Below are positions 25,755-34,401 of a stretch of DNA of 64,000 nt, piece by piece (positions within the stretch are counted from its first letter, which is position 1; every line of letters begins with the position of its first letter). A program made the translations under genes and the position numbers. Under the pieces are notes generated by a model. It was not told the DNA's origin, did no database searches, and saw only the letters and a list, made by a program, of their open reading frames with translations. Source of the stretch: Acidobacteriaceae bacterium (GTDB lineage Bacteria > Acidobacteriota > Terriglobia > Terriglobales > Acidobacteriaceae); contig CAHJWN010000010.1 of assembly GCA_903642265.1 (NCBI GenBank), positions 1-64,000 of the forward strand, given 5' to 3'.

Positions 25755-27044
25755 CTAAATGCCCGATTGTACCGAAGCGGACAGAGCTGTCTGGCGTGTC
25801 AGGACGGGCATAAGGTCCTGCTGTTCAAAGACGGAGATGAAGCGATTGATGTTGGTTGAAAGATTGTAGGTCGAGAGGACCTTTTGCCGGCCTGCTGCAG
25901 CCAGTCTGCCGCGCTGTTGGTGATCAAGGAGCAGGGTTGCCATCGCGTCGGTCAACGCCTCTGTTGACGATGGCGGCACGAGGAGACCTTGCTCACCCGA
26001 TTCGATTAGCTCGGGAATACCAGCAACATAGGTGCTGACGCAGGCGATCTCCATGGACATGGCCTCCATTAGGGCGACGGGAACGCCTTCTGCAAAGCTC
26101 GGCAGAACAAAGAGGTCGCAGGTGCCGAGGAGCTGGCGGGTCGCAGGATGGCTGAGAGCGCCGTGGAGAGTAACGAGGTCCTGCAAATCGTTTCGGCGGA
26201 TATATTCGCGGAGGGAGTCGATGCCGGCGCCATCGCCTACTATGCTGAGGCGCGCCGGAATACGGCGGCGATGTAATTCAAGGAATGACTCCAGGAGAAC
26301 CATCTGGCCTTTGGCAGGGTGGAGCCGTCCAACATTGACGATATGGAGGATGTCCCTCGGAGCGGATAGTACGGGGACGAAGACATCGGTTCTGACACCG
26401 AGGCGGCACACATGAAATTTCGGCCAGCCGGACACTGGAGATATCTTGAGCAACTGGCTGCGGCAGTAATCGCTGATGCAGGTCACGAAGGCCGCCGCTT
26501 CGATCTTCTGCTCCAGAAATGATGAGCCAACATCATAGAACTCCTCTGGGCCGTGAATGGTAAGCGAGTAAGGAATCTTCCACGCGATAGAAGTGAGCAT
26601 ACCTACGGTCGCAACCGCGCCGCCGAAGTGAACGTGCAGATGGCTGCATCCCTTACGCAACATCCATTCTCCGAGAATGATAGCTTCGACAAGGTAGAAA
26701 AGTGCATACCCCGTTCCGGGGATGTCCCACGGGCGTAGCGTCAGAGCCGCTGACAGACCTCGTAGAAGAACGTCTGGACGCGTAAACAGCGTCCTTATGA
26801 GCGTTCGAAGAATTGCAAGCTTGGGTGCCTGCTTAACGTAAAACGTATGCGCCGCTTCCCGCATCTCGGTGTCGGGAAAGCCGGCGGCTGGCGGCTGTAG
26901 TCCGTTGATAGAGGCGGTCTCGATGAGGAAGCCATGTGCGCGCATGGCCAGCACTTCATTCAGAAAAAACGTATGGGAGATTGCCGGGTATTGACTCAGC
27001 AGGTAAGCGATCCGCGTCACGTTGCTGGTGCGGGTGGTCACCAC
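25755..27044 (-). CDS. Family 4 glycosyltransferase of polysaccharide synthesis
   Basis: A 429-residue GT-B protein. The N-terminal half binds acceptor (YLLSQYPAISHTFFLNEVLAM, HLHVHFGG). The C-terminal half is the nucleotide-sugar domain: NVGRLHPAKGQ, ARLSIVGDG, VTLHGALSHPATRQLL, and the EX7E motif in FAEGVPVALMEAMS. It is a retaining transferase, probably at the inner membrane face. It starts with GTG at 27044. Part of a minus-strand run with the rhamnose genes upstream. Confidence 0.9.
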   Translation of the reverse strand: MVTTRTSNVTRIAYLLSQYPAISHTFFLNEVLAMRAHGFLIETASINGLQPPAAGFPDTEMREAAHTFYVKQAPKLAILRTLIRTLFTRPDVLLRGLSAALTLRPWDIPGTGYALFYLVEAIILGEWMLRKGCSHLHVHFGGAVATVGMLTSIAWKIPYSLTIHGPEEFYDVGSSFLEQKIEAAAFVTCISDYCRSQLLKISPVSGWPKFHVCRLGVRTDVFVPVLSAPRDILHIVNVGRLHPAKGQMVLLESFLELHRRRIPARLSIVGDGAGIDSLREYIRRNDLQDLVTLHGALSHPATRQLLGTCDLFVLPSFAEGVPVALMEAMSMEIACVSTYVAGIPELIESGEQGLLVPPSSTEALTDAMATLLLDHQQRGRLAAAGRQKVLSTYNLSTNINRFISVFEQQDLMPVLTRQTALSASVQSGI

Positions 27045-27283
27045 GTCAGTCTATCGCTTCCACGAACGAAGCTCCGCCAGGGTCTGCAGTGAGGTTTTTG
27101 CTCTTGCACGGGCAGGACTATGTATCGTTCGATCATAAGTAGAAACCTGTAGCAAAAATTTATAAGTCCGCAGAGGCAAACCGCGGACACCCAGTCGACG
27201 GATCTTGAAACCTACGAGGAAGTCTGTGGCTGTCGTCTGGTTGCGAGTGGAGCCAGCGCACGGCAATCCTGTGCCGCACGTGT

Positions 27284-28174
27284 TCAGAATTTTGCCATCA
27301 CCTGGCGGCATGATTCCTGCCACTCCATCATCTTCCAACCAAAGGTGGTTCCAAGCTTGCTGCAGTTGAGGCGGGAATTTGGCGGTCTGGCGGCGGGAGT
27401 GGGATATTCGGAAGTAGGGATGCCGGTAATGGTGGCGAACCGCACGCCTGGTTCCCGCTGAGATGCCTGGTGGACGGCCTCTTCAGCGAATCCGGCCCAG
27501 GTAGTTTCGCCGGCTCCGGATGCGTGGTAGACACCGGTAAGCTGCGAATCGTGAAGCTCAGGATGTCCAATGACGTGTGCGGCAAGTCGGGCTAGATCGC
27601 GACTCCAGGTCGGGGCGCCGTGTTGATCGCTAACGACGCGGAGCTCTTCCCGCTCTCGAGCGAGTTTAAGAATGGTGCGCAGAAAATTTTTTCCCGTTGC
27701 GCCGTAGACCCAGCTGGTACGAAAGATGAAGGCGGTTGCGCCTCCGCTCAAGAGAGCGTGCTCTCCCGCAAGCTTGCTTGCGCCGTAGACGCCAAGCGGA
27801 CCTGTGGGATCCGTCTCGACATACGGCGTTGAACCCTGGCCGCCAAAGACGTAGTCGGTCGAGAAGTGAATCACGGAGGCGCCTAGAGCTTTTGCTTCGA
27901 TGCCGATGGCCTCGGGTGCTTCGGTATTGATCCTGTAGGCGAGGTCAGGCTCAGACTCTGCCTTATCGACGGCGGTGTAGGCTCCGGCATTGATGATCCA
28001 ATGCGGCTTGGTATGGCGTATAAGGTTGCGGACGGAAGACGGGTCAGCCAGGTCCATTTCGGCTCGTGTGGGCGCAATGACCGTCCCAAGGGAAGGGAGG
28101 AGAGCAGCAAGTTCGCCGCCAACCTGGCCTGAAGAACCCGTCACCAGGAGTCGTAGGGGTCTGTTTTGGTGCAC
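27284..28174 (-). CDS. rmlD: dTDP-4-dehydrorhamnose reductase
   Basis: The last step of dTDP-L-rhamnose synthesis, NAD(P)H-dependent reduction. The 296-residue short-chain reductase has the TGSSGQVG nucleotide loop near residue 12, STDYVFGG, and a YGASK catalytic Tyr-Lys pair. The HASGAGETTWAGFA segment near residue 220 is family-specific. It starts with GTG one base after the rmlA stop, so the two are tightly coupled. Between its stop and the GT4 start are about 240 bases with no gene. Confidence 0.95.
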   Translation of the reverse strand: MHQNRPLRLLVTGSSGQVGGELAALLPSLGTVIAPTRAEMDLADPSSVRNLIRHTKPHWIINAGAYTAVDKAESEPDLAYRINTEAPEAIGIEAKALGASVIHFSTDYVFGGQGSTPYVETDPTGPLGVYGASKLAGEHALLSGGATAFIFRTSWVYGATGKNFLRTILKLAREREELRVVSDQHGAPTWSRDLARLAAHVIGHPELHDSQLTGVYHASGAGETTWAGFAEEAVHQASQREPGVRFATITGIPTSEYPTPAARPPNSRLNCSKLGTTFGWKMMEWQESCRQVMAKF

Positions 28175-28175
28175 G

Positions 28176-29051
28176 CTAGTAGACCGTCTCTTCGAGCAGG
28201 CGAATCAGGTACTTTCCATAGCTGCTCTTTCCCATGCTCGACCCCAACGTCTTGAGTTCATCGGCGTTGATGTAGCCAAGGCGGTAGGCGATCTCCTCCG
28301 GACAGGCGACTTTCAGGCCCTGACGCTGCTCAATAGTGTGGATGAAGATAGAGGCTTCGAGGAGGGAGTCATGGGTGCCGGTGTCGAGCCAGGCTAGACC
28401 GCGCCCGAGGACCTGGGTGCGGAGTTCGCCATGGTTCAGATACCAGATGTTTACATCGGTAATTTCTAACTCGCCACGAGGGGAAGGCTTCAGGTTTTTA
28501 GCGATCTCAACCACGCGGTTGTCGTAGAAGTACACGCCTGTGACCGCATAACGGGACTTAGGCTTGGCCGGCTTCTCCTCAAGCGAAACAGCGACGCGCT
28601 GGGCGTTAAACTCGACAACGCCATAGCGCTCGGGGTCAGTGACGGGATAGGCAAACACGGTCGCGCCAGTTGTGTGCGCAGCAGCTTCGCGGAGGGTCTT
28701 CGCAAACTCATGCCCGTAGAAAATATTGTCGCCGAGGACCAGGCAGCAGCCTTCGCCAGCGAGGAAGTCTTCTCCAATCAGGAATGCCTGGGCCAGGCCA
28801 TCGGGCGATGGCTGGACAGCGTACTGAATCTTGAGCCCCCACTTTTCGCCCGTGCCAAGAAGCTGCTCAAAACGTGGCGTGTCGGATGGAGTGGAGATGA
28901 TGAGGATGTCGCGCACGCCAGCGAGCATGAGCACGGAAAGCGGATAGTAGATCATCGGCTTGTCGTAGACAGGCAGCAACTGCTTCGACACCGCCTGAGT
29001 GACGGGATGCAGCCGGGTCCCGGAGCCGCCGGCGAGGATGATGCCCTTCAT
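28176..29051 (-). CDS. rmlA: Glucose-1-phosphate thymidylyltransferase
   Basis: It makes dTDP-glucose from dTTP and glucose-1-phosphate. The 291-residue protein starts [16 protein letters not shown], the nucleotidyltransferase signature. [27 protein letters not shown] and [15 protein letters not shown] are also present, all canonical. The frame extends upstream, but the ATG at 29051 gives the family N-terminus and overlaps the rmlB stop by 4 bases (ATGA). Confidence 0.97.
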   Translation of the reverse strand: MKGIILAGGSGTRLHPVTQAVSKQLLPVYDKPMIYYPLSVLMLAGVRDILIISTPSDTPRFEQLLGTGEKWGLKIQYAVQPSPDGLAQAFLIGEDFLAGEGCCLVLGDNIFYGHEFAKTLREAAAHTTGATVFAYPVTDPERYGVVEFNAQRVAVSLEEKPAKPKSRYAVTGVYFYDNRVVEIAKNLKPSPRGELEITDVNIWYLNHGELRTQVLGRGLAWLDTGTHDSLLEASIFIHTIEQRQGLKVACPEEIAYRLGYINADELKTLGSSMGKSSYGKYLIRLLEETVY

Positions 29052-30175
29052 TTTGCACCTGCTTCGACAGGCGCGACGGCGTAATCGCCGGTAGCGGCCT
29101 CGGTGCGAGCGGCGTAGTTCTTCGTGACCCACTGCTGGTAGGCACCGCTGGTTACGTTGTCGAGCCAGTCGGGATGATTCAGGTACCACTGCACGGTCTT
29201 GCGCAGTCCGGTCTCGAAGCTTTCTGCGGCATGCCATCCGAGTTCAGACTCGATCTTCCGGGCATCGATGGCGTAGCGGCGGTCGTGGCCGGGGCGATCC
29301 TGAACATAGGTGATGAGCTGGCCATGAGGGACAAACGGCGAGTCGGGGCGAAGCTCGTCGAGCAGGGCACAGACCGTATTTACTACGTCCAGGTTGGCGC
29401 GCTGGTTGCCGCCGCCAACGTTGTAGGTCTCACCAATTTGGCCGTTCTCGAGGACGGCGCTGATTGCCGTGCAGTGGTCGGTAACGAAAAGCCAATCGCG
29501 GACCTGCTGACCATCACCATAGACGGGCAGCGGCTTTCCGGCGAGCGCATTCAGGATCATCAATGGGATCAGCTTCTCAGGGAATTGAAACGGGCCGTAG
29601 TTGTTCGAACAGTTCGTGATGAGCGCGGGAAGCTTGTAGGTGTGCACCCAGGCTCGAACGAGCATGTCAGAGGCAGCTTTCGACGCAGCGTACGGTGAGT
29701 TCGGGGCATAAGGCGTCTTCTCGTGGAAGGCTGGATCTTCGGGAGCCAGGGTGCCATAAACCTCGTCAGTCGAGACGTGCAGGAATCGGAAGCCCATCCT
29801 GGCTTCCGGGGCAAGCGATTCGTAGTAGGCACGAGCAGCGCGGAGCAGTGTAAACGTGCCATCAATATTGGTCTTCAGGAACGCTTCAGGCCCCGCGATT
29901 GACCGATCGACGTGGCTCTCTGCAGCGAAGTGAACTATCGCAGAAGGGTGGTGCTCTGAGAGCAGCCGTTCTACCAGGTCACGATCATTGATGTTGCCCT
30001 GAACGAAGATGTGATTCGGATTCGACTCGATAGAGGAGAGATTGCCGAGATTGCCGGCATACGTCAAGGCATCGAGGTTCACAACCCTGTGACCCTGAGC
30101 GATGGCGGAGAGGACGAAGTTTGAGCCTATAAATCCGGCACCGCCGGTGATCAGCAAGGTGTGATGTGAACTCAT
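29048..30175 (-). CDS. rmlB: dTDP-glucose 4,6-dehydratase
   Basis: It converts dTDP-glucose to dTDP-4-keto-6-deoxyglucose. The protein has 375 residues with the NAD loop TGGAGFIGS (10-18), [29 protein letters not shown], the YAASKAASD Tyr-Lys pair, and [20 protein letters not shown] is 6 bases before the ATG. It is the first gene of the rmlBAD set; the epimerase gene rmlC is absent here. A short C-terminal tail ([17 protein letters not shown]) extends beyond the usual end. Confidence 0.97.
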   Translation of the reverse strand: MSSHHTLLITGGAGFIGSNFVLSAIAQGHRVVNLDALTYAGNLGNLSSIESNPNHIFVQGNINDRDLVERLLSEHHPSAIVHFAAESHVDRSIAGPEAFLKTNIDGTFTLLRAARAYYESLAPEARMGFRFLHVSTDEVYGTLAPEDPAFHEKTPYAPNSPYAASKAASDMLVRAWVHTYKLPALITNCSNNYGPFQFPEKLIPLMILNALAGKPLPVYGDGQQVRDWLFVTDHCTAISAVLENGQIGETYNVGGGNQRANLDVVNTVCALLDELRPDSPFVPHGQLITYVQDRPGHDRRYAIDARKIESELGWHAAESFETGLRKTVQWYLNHPDWLDNVTSGAYQQWVTKNYAARTEAATGDYAVAPVEAGAK

Positions 30176-30299
30176 AATCTATCCTTCAAGTCTTTCATAC
30201 CTCACGCGATTTGCACTATGAAGCCAAGCGTACAGATCTCCAGGCCAAACCAGAGTAACGAAATTGTTGTATGCGGGTGTTTTCCGGAATGACGATGCT

Positions 30300-31673
30300 T
30301 TAAGCGAAGACACGCTCAAAGGCGAAACGTCCTACTGTCGCAGAAGTTTGAGCATCATCGGCGCTCATGGTTGGACGAATCGAGACCGACCAGCCCATCA
30401 TTAGGAACCACACTTGTTGCATTGGATCGGCGAGGGAGACGGTACTTGCGCTAAACGCCATCGCAAGGACCGAACCCAGCATGCAGTAGGCAAACAGGAT
30501 GTCGTCGCGATTTCGTAGCGTGCCGCAAAGCCGGATCAAGTGAATCCCGGTGATCGCAATCATCCCGACGAACAGCACAAAGCCGGCCCAGCCCTGCCAC
30601 ATTGCGACCATGATGTATTCGTTGTCGATTGAAGACTGTGCATTGCTATAGCCAGCTGTCCCGTTCTTTAGGGGCTGGGGCGAACCCCATCCCCAAAGGC
30701 CGCCCTGCTCGATGAGGGGAGTATAGGTGGCGATAAGCTCGCGACGGTAGCTGGCATTCAACTGGTCCCGGTCCGTAGTCTTGGTATCGTCCACGGCGGT
30801 GTATTTGTCCAGGACAACGTAGGTGAGGGAGCCGGCAATTGCAAGCGTAGTAAGGGCAATCGTGGCCGCCCGGCGTCGGTCCCGGGCAAAGCCGATGGAG
30901 GCCACGACCGCCCCAAATCCGCAGCCTATCCAGGGACCGCGGGATTGCGTCATGAATAGACCAAGGCCAACGGTGAGCGTGATGAGCAGTGGTTTGCGGC
31001 CTGACCTGATGAACTTGAGGAACTTCGATGAGTTCCAACTCTTGGTGCCTACCAGCCAGAGTTGCAGCAGCAGGCCCGTCGAAAAGATCATGCCGGCAAC
31101 GATGGCGTGGCCATAAGGGCCCGCGATGCGCGCAAACCCCCAGCGCGTCTGGCGCGGCCATGCGACCCAGGTATTCAGCAGTCTCTCGACATATTTCTGA
31201 AAGAGATTCTGAAGGGTTCCATACTCCCAGATGCTGATAACGGCAATGACCGTAAGACAGATGACGAAGACCTTTGCAAACTCCTTGCGCATGCTGGTCT
31301 GCTCAATCAGAGTGCGTCCGATCAGGTAGGGACACATGCACTTTGAGAAGAAGAGGAGAAAGGCGTAGAAGCCAAGCTTGGCGTCGTGCCGCTGCGCGTC
31401 AGATGGGAACGCGCTGATTGTGTACAGCAGGATGAACGCATCCAGCATGGTAAAGCGGAGCGTATGGGACCACGTGTAGAGGCCAATAATGGCGAGAAAC
31501 AGCGAGAGAAAAGTAGTCACGCTTACGATCAAGCCGCCCATATTGAAGGCGAGGTACATGGGCACGATAAGCATGCACGGCAGGTACACCCTAAGGGCGA
31601 CGCGAGCCGCCGAAGACGAGTTGAACATCGCCAGGGCGATCAGTGCGGGAAGTAGGATAAGAGTTTGGTACAT
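30300..31673 (-). CDS. O-antigen polymerase/ligase family protein (Wzy-like)
   Basis: A 457-residue inner-membrane protein with about ten to twelve helices and one large periplasmic loop (about residues 305-365). The FMTQSRGPWIGCGFG segment near residue 245 matches the conserved 'TxSRGxW' motif of the Wzy/WaaL family. The loop contains the GLWGWGSPQP and SIDNEYIM segments seen in such proteins. It probably polymerises flipped repeat units or ligates the glycan. No good ribosome site is visible before the ATG. Its start faces the GT87 gene. Confidence 0.87.
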   Translation of the reverse strand: MYQTLILLPALIALAMFNSSSAARVALRVYLPCMLIVPMYLAFNMGGLIVSVTTFLSLFLAIIGLYTWSHTLRFTMLDAFILLYTISAFPSDAQRHDAKLGFYAFLLFFSKCMCPYLIGRTLIEQTSMRKEFAKVFVICLTVIAVISIWEYGTLQNLFQKYVERLLNTWVAWPRQTRWGFARIAGPYGHAIVAGMIFSTGLLLQLWLVGTKSWNSSKFLKFIRSGRKPLLITLTVGLGLFMTQSRGPWIGCGFGAVVASIGFARDRRRAATIALTTLAIAGSLTYVVLDKYTAVDDTKTTDRDQLNASYRRELIATYTPLIEQGGLWGWGSPQPLKNGTAGYSNAQSSIDNEYIMVAMWQGWAGFVLFVGMIAITGIHLIRLCGTLRNRDDILFAYCMLGSVLAMAFSASTVSLADPMQQVWFLMMGWSVSIRPTMSADDAQTSATVGRFAFERVFA

Positions 31674-31890
31674 ACCAGGGAGCGATTGGCCTCAGCCAAG
31701 ACGGTAAGAGAAGAGCTGCAACAACTCCAAGGATCACATGCTTGTTTCTGCTATGCCAGTGACCAGAAGTGGCATGGGAATGACCCAATCGGTACAGGGC
31801 GAACATGCCGTAAACAGGCCAGATCGCATGCTAGACTGGGCCTGCCATTTTGGAAAATACTAACATACCCATGCACGCGCGAACCTTCCA
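31674..31890. promoter_or_regulatory. Divergent intergenic region, likely promoters
   Basis: About 217 bases separate the divergent Wzy-like and GT87-type genes, so promoters for both directions should lie here. I cannot place -35/-10 boxes with confidence. Confidence 0.4.
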
Positions 31891-33276
31891 TTGCCACTAA
31901 ACCACAGAGTCTCGAAGGGACTGGCCTGGGTGGCTGTCGCCTTGGGTGCGCTGGAGTTCGCCATCCGCGCAATCATCCGGACAAACAGCAACTGGGTTTG
32001 CGATCTGGTTCCGCCCTATGTGAGCGCAAGATTATGGCTTGCTGGGATCAACCCCTACGACACGTCCATCTCACTCAAGACCTGGTATGCAAGTGGGGCA
32101 TCACTAGCGGACAGCGGCATGGCATTCAGTGTGGGCTCGGTCTATCCTCCGCCTACACTGCTACTTATGGTGCCTCTTGCCACACTCCGCTGGCACCCAG
32201 CGTTCTATCTCTTCATGGCGACCGGGTTGCTGCTCTATGCCGCCGTGGTTTACATGCTGGTTCGCCTGGGCTGGCCAGAGCACCAAAGCCTCTCCAGCCT
32301 GTTGCACGACACCAAGGCAACGCTCTTCCTGGCATTCTGTCTAGGTTTTGCGCCGGTCCATACCGCCTTCCATTCGGTCAACATTGTCCTTGTGGCGTGT
32401 TGCGCAGCCATCCTTGCCCTCTTGATCACGGCAAAATCGACGGCACCGCTCAATAAGTTGACACGAGCATCCCGGTCCGGAAGCTTGCCCGGGATCCTCG
32501 CAGGTGCAGGCGTTGCGGCAGCGATCCTCATAAAGCCGACGACCGGCATTTTTCTCCTGCCGTGGCTTGTTCGCGAACGACGTTGGCGATGCCTTATCGG
32601 GGTGATCGTGGCTTGTACGGTAGTTACAGCGCTGTCACTTGCGCCGATGCTCGCACATCAAGGGCTCACATGGCTTCCAACTTACAGGCAGAATGTGACC
32701 GCCCTGTTCACCCACGGCGGCAATGCCGATGTGTCAGCTGAAAATCCAGAGAATACCGATCGTATCGATCTTCAGATGATCGCCTTCGCGGCGCTTGGCG
32801 ACCGTACCCTGGCCTCTGCTGCGGCTGCGGCTGTGTACCTCTGCCTGATGGCAGCGTTCCTGCGACGGGCAGGCTGGCGGAAGCGAAGCGAACTGGCGAG
32901 CGACTCGCTTGGATTGCCAATGCTGATAGCGGCGGGATGTCTCACACTCGGATTGCTGCCGAGCTACTCGCGTATGTATTCAGCGATAGTGCTGCTGCCG
33001 TTGGTCCTCTGGTGCTTCCGTCATCTACATCTCCGCTCGGCACGCTGGCTTATGTTGTTGCTCCTGGACTTTCTGGTAAACACCAGCGCTCTCGTTAGAA
33101 TCTGCGGGCAAAAGGCAGGGTTGATCTCACACTCTCCTCGACTTTGGGACCTTACAATCGGCGGGCATACCTGTTGGCTGCTGCTTGCTATTGGCTGTCT
33201 GCTGGTTTATGCCGTCTATCAGCAAACAGCAGACGATGAACTCCGCAGCGTTCCAATCAGCCCTGCGACTTCGTGA
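31891..33276 (+). CDS. GT87/DUF2029-type membrane glycosyltransferase
   Basis: A 461-residue polytopic membrane protein of about ten helices. The first periplasmic loop carries the family acidic region (VPPYVSARLWLAGINPYDTS), and SVYPPPTLLLMVPLA follows. KPTTGIFLLPWLVRERRW is the typical Lys-Pro segment in the middle. This matches the C-fold, polyprenyl-phosphate-sugar-dependent GT87 (DUF2029) family, which acts on the periplasmic side. The start is a TTG and not firmly set. It is the first gene of a short plus-strand pair within a mostly minus-strand locus. Confidence 0.82.
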   Translation: MPLNHRVSKGLAWVAVALGALEFAIRAIIRTNSNWVCDLVPPYVSARLWLAGINPYDTSISLKTWYASGASLADSGMAFSVGSVYPPPTLLLMVPLATLRWHPAFYLFMATGLLLYAAVVYMLVRLGWPEHQSLSSLLHDTKATLFLAFCLGFAPVHTAFHSVNIVLVACCAAILALLITAKSTAPLNKLTRASRSGSLPGILAGAGVAAAILIKPTTGIFLLPWLVRERRWRCLIGVIVACTVVTALSLAPMLAHQGLTWLPTYRQNVTALFTHGGNADVSAENPENTDRIDLQMIAFAALGDRTLASAAAAAVYLCLMAAFLRRAGWRKRSELASDSLGLPMLIAAGCLTLGLLPSYSRMYSAIVLLPLVLWCFRHLHLRSARWLMLLLLDFLVNTSALVRICGQKAGLISHSPRLWDLTIGGHTCWLLLAIGCLLVYAVYQQTADDELRSVPISPATS

Positions 33277-33280
33277 CGCG

Positions 33281-34393
33281 ATGACAATGTTTTCCAAATC
33301 GATTGCTGTGAAACCAGAGAACGAAGTGGTTGCCGCAGCAGCGAGCTCCAGACCGAAGCAGGGCTATCTGCCAGCCCTTGATGGCTGGCGCGCCATTGCA
33401 ATCTTCGCCGTCATCCAATTTCATGATGGGCTTTACCACGCTGGACCATTCTCAAACCGATGGCTGCACGATTGGGGATACCTGGGCGTCGATCTGTTCT
33501 TTGCGATCAGCGGCTTTCTCATCTGTTCAAAGCTCATGGAAGAGCAACGCCGAACTGGCGCTATCTCGCTGCGCGGATTCTATGTGCGGCGAACCTTCCG
33601 CATCATGCCGGCTGCGCTGCTGTTCCTTGGTGTTTGTGCATTGCTATCACTGGCAAAGGTGCTGCCGCGCGACTGGGGCGGGTTGGTGACCTCGGTGCTG
33701 ATGCTGAGGAACTTCTGGGTTGCTCATGCTGGAGACACGCCAGCGCATTGGTACACAATCCATTTCTGGTCGCTCTCGGTGGAGGAGCACTTCTACCTGA
33801 TCCTGCCCGGCTTGCTGGTTTTGCTGGCGCGCAAGAGGCAGTTGCTGGTGATAGGGGTCTTCGCAGCGATCACACTGCTCTGGACCCTCGCGATCTACCG
33901 TTTTTCGTACCTGCAGGTCACCGATGTGTGGCTGCGGACCGATGAGCGGCTCTGCCAACTGATGGTGCCGGCATTCTTGGCAATTCTTCTAGTGAAGGAC
34001 AATGTGCGCGAGGCAGTGACGCGGCGGCTGTATCCCTGGGTCGCGGTACTCTTTGCTGTAATGATGAGGCTGGCTGGGCTGTATATCCGCACTCTTGGTC
34101 CGCTTGCGATCATCATCGGCTTTCCGCTGATCGTAATTGCAACTATTTATCATCCAAAATCTTGGACCACCAGGATGCTCGAACTACCATGGCTGAAATA
34201 TGTAGGGCGGATCTCCTACAGCCTCTATCTCTGGCAGGAGTTGTTCTTCATTATGGGCCATGATCGTGCGGGATGGCCGCTCTCCGTGCTGCAATACGCG
34301 CCGTGGAGCTATCTCGCGGCCCTGGCAATGGCGCTGGCAAGTTTCTATCTAGTCGAGAAGCCGATGATCAGGCTTGGGCACAAGCTCGCATAA
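33281..34393 (+). CDS. Acyltransferase family 3 (OafA/YrhL-like)
   Basis: An inner-membrane protein of about 370 residues with ten or so helices. It carries the family start LPALDGWRAIAIFAVIQFHD, then GYLGVDLFFAISGFLI and FYVRRTFRIMPA, with HFWSLSVEEHFYLILP containing the catalytic region and a late YVGRISYSLYLWQ. It probably O-acylates the polysaccharide, with acyl donor from the cytoplasm. The start is not certain: the frame overlaps the GT87 gene, and the ATG at 33281, five bases after that stop, is preferred over 33236. It is convergent with the glycosidase gene, with only 8 bases between stops. Confidence 0.9.
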   Translation: MTMFSKSIAVKPENEVVAAAASSRPKQGYLPALDGWRAIAIFAVIQFHDGLYHAGPFSNRWLHDWGYLGVDLFFAISGFLICSKLMEEQRRTGAISLRGFYVRRTFRIMPAALLFLGVCALLSLAKVLPRDWGGLVTSVLMLRNFWVAHAGDTPAHWYTIHFWSLSVEEHFYLILPGLLVLLARKRQLLVIGVFAAITLLWTLAIYRFSYLQVTDVWLRTDERLCQLMVPAFLAILLVKDNVREAVTRRLYPWVAVLFAVMMRLAGLYIRTLGPLAIIIGFPLIVIATIYHPKSWTTRMLELPWLKYVGRISYSLYLWQELFFIMGHDRAGWPLSVLQYAPWSYLAALAMALASFYLVEKPMIRLGHKLA

Positions 34394-34401
34394 GAGTCTG
34401 C

